From Gemmatimonadaceae bacterium (lineage in GTDB: Bacteria > Gemmatimonadota > Gemmatimonadetes > Gemmatimonadales > Gemmatimonadaceae), in the NCBI GenBank assembly GCA_014378185.1, contig JACMOE010000495.1:1-13743 (forward strand): a stretch of DNA of 13,743 bases. The letters run 5' to 3'. Numbering within the stretch: the stretch's first letter is position 1; every line of letters starts with the position of its first letter. The position numbers and the translations under genes were made by a program. Shown one piece after another: positions 7,595 to 13,743 of the stretch. The notes beneath the pieces are model-generated. The model was not told the origin of the DNA. It saw only the letters and a program-made list of their open reading frames with translations, and searched no databases.

Positions 7595-8593
7595 ATGCTC
7601 TACGTGGACAACTCCGGCGTCACCGACGCCCATCTCAACCTCGCGCTCGAAGAGCACGTCCTCCGCAACCGGATGGGCGACGACGACCTCCTTCTGTTCT
7701 ACGTCAACGCCCCCGCCATCATCATCGGGCGCAACCAGAACACGGTGGAGGAAATCAACTCCGACGTCGTGGCCGAGCGTGGCATTCGCGTCGTGCGTCG
7801 GGTGTCCGGCGGCGGCGCCGTATATCACGACCTGGGCAACCTGAACTTCAGCTTCATGACGCGCGACGTGCACGGGCGCTTCAACCGCTACGACCAGTTC
7901 AACGGGCCGGTGGTGGAGGTGCTGCGCGAGCTCGGCGTGCCAGCGGAGATCGGCGGGCGTAACGATATCCTCGCTGGCGGGCGCAAGATTTCCGGCAACG
8001 CGCAGTTCGCCACGCCGGACCGCATGCTGAGCCACGGTACGCTGCTGCTCGACTCCAACCTCGACGACGTCACGGCTGCACTGCGTCCCAAGCCGGGCAA
8101 GGTGGAATCGAAAGGGGTGAAGTCGATCCGGAGCCGCGTTGCGAACATCAGCGAATTTCTTTCGTCGCCAATCACGGTGGACGAACTGCGCCTGCGCATC
8201 CTCGAGAAGATCTTCGGCACGCGTGACCCGGCGCGGATTCCCACGCTCGCGCTGGACGAGAGTGACCGGGGCGCCATTCGCGAGCTGTGGGGCCGGAAGT
8301 ACGGAATGGCGGCGTGGAACTACGGCGAGAATCCCTCGAGCAACGTGCAGCGTGCCAACCGATTTGCCGGCGGGGAGATCGATGTCCGCCTCGACGTGAA
8401 GGACGGCCGCATCGCGAGCATCCGCATCTTTGGCGACTTCATGGGTCGCCGCGGCGTGGAGGAACTGGAAGCGAGGCTGGCCGGTGTGCTCTACGAGCGC
8501 GACGCCGTGTTCCAGGCACTCGCCGACCTCGATGTCGGCGAGTTCTTCAGCGGCATCACCGCCGACGAAGTGATGAGCGTGCTCGCGCCCTGA
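7595..8593 (+). CDS. lplA: Lipoate-protein ligase A
   Basis: Activates lipoate with ATP and attaches it to lysines of 2-oxoacid dehydrogenase and glycine-cleavage carrier proteins. The 332 aa are close to the E. coli LplA length. Landmarks: GRNQNTVEEIN (45-55), RRVSGGGAVYHD (68-79) for lipoyl-AMP binding, GGRKISGNAQ with catalytic Lys131, HGTLLL (147-152), and SIRSRVANI (177-185). Residues about 250-332 form the accessory LplA C-terminal domain, so the protein is complete and not the LipB/LipM type. The ATG at 7595 begins exactly at the family N-terminus (MLYVDNS), 8 bases after the dehydrogenase stop; there is no clear Shine-Dalgarno site, so translational coupling is likely. Its stop is 9 bases from the convergent short-chain dehydrogenase stop. 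Confidence 0.93.
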   Translation: MLYVDNSGVTDAHLNLALEEHVLRNRMGDDDLLLFYVNAPAIIIGRNQNTVEEINSDVVAERGIRVVRRVSGGGAVYHDLGNLNFSFMTRDVHGRFNRYDQFNGPVVEVLRELGVPAEIGGRNDILAGGRKISGNAQFATPDRMLSHGTLLLDSNLDDVTAALRPKPGKVESKGVKSIRSRVANISEFLSSPITVDELRLRILEKIFGTRDPARIPTLALDESDRGAIRELWGRKYGMAAWNYGENPSSNVQRANRFAGGEIDVRLDVKDGRIASIRIFGDFMGRRGVEELEARLAGVLYERDAVFQALADLDVGEFFSGITADEVMSVLAP

Positions 8594-8602
8594 ACGCCGC
8601 GA

Positions 8603-9481
8603 CTATTCGCCCTCCGGAAAGTCGGCGCCCACCGTGGTCTCCTGCCACGCGTCAAAGTCGCGCTTCATCAGGTCCAGCTTGTAATGCGCGCCCTTGAGCG
8701 CAGCCTTGCCGAGCAGCAGGTGCAGGGGCGGTTGATCGGACTCCACTGCCTTGATGATGGCCTCCGCCGCGCGCACCGGATCGCCGGGCTGCTTGCCGCT
8801 ATGGTCTCGAATGTTGCGGCGGTTGGCGCCCGCGGTGTCTGCATAGTCCGCGATCTCGTTCGGCGCCTCGTTGGCCGAACGGCCGGCCCAATCGGTGCGA
8901 AAGCCGCTCGGCTCCACGATGGTGACCTTGATGCCGAGCGGCTCGACTTCCATGGCCAGCGATTCGGAGAGCCCGACGACGGCGAACTTCGTCGCATTGT
9001 AGAAGCCCACCGCGGGGAAGGCGCGGATACCGCCGATGGACGAGATGATGACGATGTGTCCGCGGCGCCGAGAGCGCATGCCGGGCAGCACGGCCTGCGT
9101 CATGTGCGCCAGGCCGAACACGTTGACCTCGAACATACGCCTGACCTCCGCGTCGTCGCTCTCCTCGATGGCGCCGAAGGAGCCGGTGCCGGCGTTGTTC
9201 ACCAGGACATCGATGCGGCCCATGGTCAGTAGCGCGACATGAACGGCGGCGCGCACCTCATCCCCATCCGTGACGTCGAGCGCCAGGGTGAGCGCGCGAT
9301 TGCCGTACGGCTCGGCGAGCTCGCGCACCGTCTCCGGATTGCGCGCCGTGACCACGGCGCGGTAGCCGCGGGCCAGCACGGCACTCGCGAGCTCCCGGCC
9401 AAAGCCGGTGGAGCAACCGGTGATGAACCACACGGGTGCATCGGGATCCTTCCGCCTGGCGTCCTGCGCTTGCTCCGACAT
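8603..9481 (-). CDS. Short-chain dehydrogenase/reductase (classical SDR)
   Basis: NAD(P)-dependent oxidoreductase of 292 aa, substrate not identifiable. Cofactor motif TGCSTGFG at 21-28, NNAG at 95-98, and the catalytic tetrad Asn120, Ser148, Tyr161 and Lys165 (YNATK). Arg47 after the second beta strand (TARNPE) favours NADP. PSGFRTDW (191-198) begins the substrate loop. The opening PVWFITGCSTGFGRELA is typical of a common group of 275-300 aa SDRs of unclear substrate. The start at 9481 has GAGGA 7 bases upstream on the minus strand. The frame stays open upstream to 9886, but that would run across the leu promoter and leader and is not credible. It is transcribed away from the leu operon. Confidence 0.9.
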   Translation of the reverse strand: MSEQAQDARRKDPDAPVWFITGCSTGFGRELASAVLARGYRAVVTARNPETVRELAEPYGNRALTLALDVTDGDEVRAAVHVALLTMGRIDVLVNNAGTGSFGAIEESDDAEVRRMFEVNVFGLAHMTQAVLPGMRSRRRGHIVIISSIGGIRAFPAVGFYNATKFAVVGLSESLAMEVEPLGIKVTIVEPSGFRTDWAGRSANEAPNEIADYADTAGANRRNIRDHSGKQPGDPVRAAEAIIKAVESDQPPLHLLLGKAALKGAHYKLDLMKRDFDAWQETTVGADFPEGE

Positions 9482-9623
9482 GGATCTGTCCTCGTTGTGG
9501 TGAATGCGAAGGGACGGCTCGCTCGCTGGCGCTCGCTTGACGGGGGACGGCCAACGATATGGAGACGCCCACGCAAGAGCAGGTCCCCATCCATTATCAA
9601 TCGCGCATTTGAAGGAGCGCCAC
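9482..9623 (-). promoter_or_regulatory. Intergenic 5' region of the SDR gene
   Basis: This stretch lies between the minus-strand SDR and the plus-strand leu promoter. On the minus strand it carries the SDR ribosome site (GAGGA, 7 bases before the ATG) and a possible -10 box reading GATAAT near 9592-9597, without a convincing -35 box at the right distance. The SDR transcript would then have a leader of about 100 bases. Beyond this I see nothing in it. Confidence 0.3.
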
Positions 9624-9651
9624 TTGACGCGCGTCGCGCAAATGATATACT
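9624..9651 (+). promoter_or_regulatory. Sigma70-type promoter of the leu operon
   Basis: The -35 box TTGACG (9624-9629) matches five of six consensus bases. After a 16-base spacer, the -10 box TATACT (9646-9651) also matches five of six. A start of transcription about 7-8 bases beyond the -10 box falls at or near A9659, the first base of the leader-peptide ATG. This is the best promoter match I found in the window. Confidence 0.8.
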
Positions 9652-9658
9652 GGAATTC

Positions 9659-9745
9659 ATGCAACGCTCTGCGGCCCTCCTCCTTACCAACGCTCTCGGC
9701 ATTATCAGCCGGGAGCTTTTGTGCCTGGGAGGGCCTACCGAGTAA
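9659..9745 (+). CDS. leuL: leu operon leader peptide (28 codons, Leu-rich)
   Basis: Encodes MQRSAALLL at its N-terminus and 28 residues in all. Seven are Leu: codons 7, 8, 9 (CTC CTC CTT), 13, 20, 21 and 23; two are Ile. It lies between a strong promoter and leuA and overlaps alternative RNA stems, which is the arrangement of leuL-type attenuation leaders. The product itself probably has no function; its translation senses charged leucyl-tRNA. The ATG is only 7 bases after the -10 box, so the mRNA likely starts with AUG and is translated as a leaderless message. The name is given by analogy in position and role, not by sequence homology. Translation is not proved. Confidence 0.75.
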   Translation: MQRSAALLLTNALGIISRELLCLGGPTE

Positions 9746-9801
9746 CGCGGCGCTTGCGTCGCGAACGGCCCCTCCTGCGCATCGTGCGGGAGGGGCCGTT
9801 C
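9673..9801 (+). promoter_or_regulatory. Leucine attenuator with mutually exclusive stems
   Basis: Segment 1 (9673-9680, GGCCCTCC) pairs perfectly with segment 2 (9728-9735, GGAGGGCC). Inside that helix a 9-bp hairpin (9692-9700 with 9708-9716, one G-T wobble) extends the pause structure. Segment 2 can instead pair with segment 3 (9767-9775) over 8 bp with a one-base bulge, as an antiterminator. Segment 3 otherwise forms the terminator with segment 4. Leu codons 7-9 (9677-9685) overlap segment 1. A ribosome stalled there for lack of Leu-tRNA would free segment 2 and favour read-through into leuA; a ribosome reaching the stop at 9743 would cover segment 2 and allow termination. The pairings are read directly from the sequence; the mechanism is inferred. 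Confidence 0.72.
9763..9801 (+). terminator. Attenuator terminator hairpin before leuA
   Basis: Stem of 16 bp from G9763-C9801 inward to C9778-G9786, with one T-G wobble (9776/9788), plus a possible G-T pair at 9779/9785. The loop is 5-7 bases. The core GGCCCCTCC pairs with GGAGGGGCC. The downstream T tract is imperfect (six T in the ten bases 9799-9808), so termination may be incomplete, which suits an attenuator. Confidence 0.75.
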
Positions 9802-9861
9802 TGCATTTGGGGGCCTGATCTCGCGCGGCAAGGGGACTTTCACGAGCGAGCACGCGCGGCT

Positions 9862-9888
9862 CGGTGAAGCTGTTGTTCACCTTCACCG
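9862..9888 (+). repeat. Inverted repeat in the leuA 5' region
   Basis: CGGTGAAG (9862-9869) and CTTCACCG (9881-9888) can form an 8-bp stem with an 11-base loop. TTCACC also occurs within the loop, overlapping by one base at 9876-9881, giving an alternative 6-bp hairpin with 9863-9868. It lies between the attenuator and the small ORF at 9902. No function is evident; it could affect translation of the downstream frames. Confidence 0.4.
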
Positions 9889-9901
9889 CTGGCGTACCTC
9901 C

Positions 9902-10041
9902 ATGTCTTCATTCCAGTTCGATCGCCCGTCCACGCAGTCCAGTTCCCCGTCCTCGACGCGCGCGCAGCGTGCGCCCGTCCCCGTTGCCGACGCGCCCACA
10001 CCGGCGCATCAGCTGCCCTCTGCCCAAGCCGACGGCGAGCC

Positions 10042-10045
<4 letters not shown>
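9902..10045 (+). CDS. Possible 47-aa Ser/Pro/Ala-rich upstream ORF overlapping leuA
   Basis: A short open frame of 47 codons beginning MSSFQFDRPS and rich in Ser, Pro, Ala and Gln, with no recognisable domain. Its TGA (10043-10045) overlaps the leuA GTG (10042) in a GTGA arrangement, which often signals translational coupling. Neither the ATG at 9902 nor the leuA GTG has a good Shine-Dalgarno site, so translation of this ORF could deliver ribosomes to leuA. Third positions are mostly G or C, but in DNA this GC-rich that is weak support. It could equally be a chance frame in a long untranslated leader. Confidence 0.35.
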
Positions 10046-11684
<1,639 letters not shown>

Positions 11685-11688
<4 letters not shown>

Positions 11689-13130
11689 CGAACATCACTC
11701 CGCGAACCCTGTTCGAGAAGTTGTGGGACGCTCACATCGTGCGCGCTGAAAGTGCAGCGACGCCGGCCGTGCTGTATGCGGACCTGCATCTGGTGCACGA
11801 GGTCACGTCGGCGCAGGCGTTCACCGAGCTGCGGGAGCGCGGCCTTCGCGTACGGGCACCCTATCGCACGATTGCGACGATGGACCACTCCACCCCCACC
11901 ACCTTCGGTGGATTTGCCGCCCTGCCCGTGCGCGACGCGGGTACCGGCGCGCGGTTCGCGCAGGTGGAGCAGCTCGCGCGGAACTGCGAGGAGTTCGGCG
12001 TACCGTTGCTGGCCCTGGGTGACGACCGACGGGGCATCGTGCATGTGATCGGACCCGAGCTGGGCCTCACGCAGCCTGGCATGACGGTGGTCTGCGGCGA
12101 CAGCCACACGAGTACGCACGGTGCGTTCGGGGCACTGGCATTCGGCATCGGCACGAGCCAGGTGGCGCACGTGCTGGCGACACAGTGTTTGCTCCAGACG
12201 AAGCCGAAGACACTGGAAGTGCGCATTGACGGTCAGCTCTCGCGCGGAGTGAGCGCCAAGGACGTGATCCTCGCGGTGTGCGCCAGGCTGGGCGTGGGCG
12301 GCGCCACCGGCCACGTGATCGAATACACCGGCGAGGTGATCCGCGCGCTGTCGATGGAGGAGCGCATGACCGTGTGCAACATGTCCATCGAGGCGGGCGC
12401 GCGGGCCGGCATGATCGCGCCGGATGACACGACGTTCGAGTACCTGGAAGGCCGACCGCATGCAGCGCGTGGCCAGGCGTGGGATGCCGCTGTCGCCACG
12501 TGGCGCACTCTCACCATCGATGACGGCGCACACTTCGATCGCACAGTGGTGATCGGCGGCAACACGCTGGCGCCGATGATCACGTACGGCACCAATCCCG
12601 GCATGGGCATGTCCATCACGGATGCCGTGCCGAATCCCGACCGGCTGGACGATCGCAGCGAGCGCGAGAATGCGGAGAGAGCACTTCGATACATGGGGCT
12701 CGTTGCCGGACAGCCGCTCGCCGGCACGCCGGTGGACGTTGTGTTCTTCGGCAGTTGCACCAATGCGCGGATCTCCGACCTGCGCGACGCCGCGAGTGTG
12801 CTGCGAGGCCGTCATGTGGCGGCGGGAGTTCGCGCGCTCGTGGTGCCCGGGTCGCAGCAGGTGAAGCGGCAGGCGGAGCTCGAAGGCCTCGATCGCATCT
12901 TCATCGAGGCGGGTGCCGAGTGGCGCGAGTCGGGCTGTTCGATGTGCATTGCGATGAATGGTGACCAGCTTCGTCCTGGCCAGCTCGCGGTGTCCACGAG
13001 CAATCGCAACTTCGAGGGACGGCAGGGCACCGGCGGGCGGACATTGCTGGCCAGCCCGCTCAGCGCGGCTGCGGCGGCGGTGACGGGCTACATCACCGAC
13101 CCACGGACACTGATGGAGGCCACTTCATGA
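11685..13130 (+). CDS. leuC: 3-isopropylmalate dehydratase large subunit
   Basis: Large subunit of isopropylmalate isomerase, which converts 2- to 3-isopropylmalate with LeuD. 481 aa, close to E. coli LeuC (466). [4Fe-4S] ligands are Cys358 (FGSCTNAR), Cys418 and Cys421 (SGCSMC). Other aconitase-family landmarks are LVHEVTSAQAF (36-46), MDHSTPT (66-72), GDSHTSTHGAFG (138-149) and NRNFEGRQG (440-448). The ATG at 11685 overlaps the leuA stop by 4 bases (ATGA) and matches the family N-terminus (TLFEKLWDAHIV), so the start is secure. The same kind of overlap joins it to leuD. Confidence 0.97.
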
Positions 13131-13743
13131 GCCACGAGCAGTGGACGTTCACGAGTTCATACGTGGTGATGCCGCGAGAGAACGTGGACACCGACCAGAT
13201 CATTCCCGCGCGATTTCTCACCACCACCGATCGTGCAGGGCTCGGGCCGCATGCCTTCAGCGACTGGCGGTATCGTGCCGACGGGTCGCCCAACCCCGAC
13301 TTCGTACTCAATCAGGATGCGGCGCGCGGCGCGCAGGTACTCGTGGCGGGACGCAACTTCGGATGCGGGTCGTCGCGCGAGCATGCTGTATGGGCGCTGG
13401 CCGGCGCGGGTTTCCGCGCAGTGGTGAGCACCGAGTTCGCCGACATCTTTCGCGGCAATGCACTTGGCAACGGTCTGCTGCCCATTGTGGTGGGCCCGAT
13501 TACTCTCGCAAAGCTGATGGCCGGCCAGGCACCCTCCGCGCGGGTGACGGTGAACCTGGAGACGCGCACCTTCACACTTCCCGATGGAGAGGCGGTGCCC
13601 TTCGTCGTACCGCCTTTCTCGCGCTACTGCCTGCAGCACGACACGAACGAGATGTCGTTCCTGCTCGATGCCGACGGCGACATAAGCGCGTATGAGGCGA
13701 TACACCCCGTCACTATCGACACGATGGTACTGGAGACGACGGC
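13127..13743 (+). CDS. leuD: 3-isopropylmalate dehydratase small subunit (3' end beyond window)
   Basis: Small subunit that completes the LeuCD isomerase active site. The frame opens at ATG 13127, overlapping the leuC stop (ATGA), and is still open after 205 codons at the right edge, so the gene is cut by the window and not by mutation. Landmarks: ENVDTDQIIPARFL (18-31), GRNFGCGSSREHA with the swivelling-loop residues, FADIFRGNALGNGLLP, and a C-terminal FLLDADGDI region. LeuD proteins are usually about 190-210 aa, so only a few codons should be missing. leuB may follow but is not visible. Confidence 0.95.
   Translation, partial: MSHEQWTFTSSYVVMPRENVDTDQIIPARFLTTTDRAGLGPHAFSDWRYRADGSPNPDFVLNQDAARGAQVLVAGRNFGCGSSREHAVWALAGAGFRAVVSTEFADIFRGNALGNGLLPIVVGPITLAKLMAGQAPSARVTVNLETRTFTLPDGEAVPFVVPPFSRYCLQHDTNEMSFLLDADGDISAYEAIHPVTIDTMVLETT

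Noticed and set aside
8594..8602. Bidirectional terminator between lplA and the SDR
   Set aside because: The gap is only 9 bases and no convincing hairpin with a T tract is visible around it.
9537..9560. TTGACG followed by TATGGA as a second plus-strand promoter before leu
   Set aside because: The spacer is 15 bases and the -10 box is poor; the TTGACG/TATACT pair at 9624-9651 is much better.
9482..9886. N-terminal extension of the SDR up to 9886
   Set aside because: It crosses the leu promoter and attenuator on the other strand; the start at 9481 has a good ribosome site and the usual family N-terminus.

Overview
This is a high-GC bacterial chromosome segment of ordinary housekeeping and metabolic genes, packed tightly. 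I see no tRNA, rRNA, insertion sequence, phage gene or CRISPR array. Several features would fit a Gemmatimonadota-like soil bacterium: the high GC, secreted DUF2911 and CxCxC (PCYCGC-type) proteins, a NagZ-type lipoprotein, and several genes without a clear Shine-Dalgarno site. That assignment is an inference; no marker gene settles it.

Layout. Bases 23-2399 (+): an Fpg/Nei-family DNA glycosylase, a small Tat-exported cysteine-rich protein, and a secreted DUF2911 protein. Bases 2408-4999 (-): one long lipoprotein that joins an endonuclease/exonuclease/phosphatase-type phosphoesterase domain to a complete GH3 NagZ-type beta-N-acetylglucosaminidase. Divergent from it, 5148-6353 (+) is a membrane-anchored metallophosphoesterase. 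Bases 6483-8593 (+) hold a zinc-type medium-chain dehydrogenase and a lipoate-protein ligase 8 bases apart. Bases 8603-9481 (-) are a classical short-chain dehydrogenase, convergent with the ligase.

From 9624 to the right edge lies the start of a leucine biosynthesis operon: leuA (10042-11688), leuC (11685-13130) and leuD (13127 to beyond the edge), joined by ATGA overlaps. Isopropylmalate synthase makes 2-isopropylmalate and LeuCD isomerises it. leuB is not in the window.

The most interesting part is the 5' region of this operon. A near-consensus promoter (TTGACG, 16-base spacer, TATACT; 9624-9651) sits so close to a 28-codon ORF (9659-9745) that the transcript should begin at, or within a base or two of, its ATG. 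Seven of the 28 codons are Leu, three of them consecutive. The ORF overlaps RNA segments that can fold in mutually exclusive ways: a nested pause structure, an antiterminator, and a 16-bp GC-rich terminator (9763-9801). This looks like ribosome-mediated leucine attenuation with a leaderless leader peptide. A 47-codon ORF (9902-10045) follows and overlaps the GTG start of leuA by 4 bases. I found no clearly new multi-gene defence or mobile system. The best candidates for novelty are this leader and the phosphoesterase-NagZ fusion.
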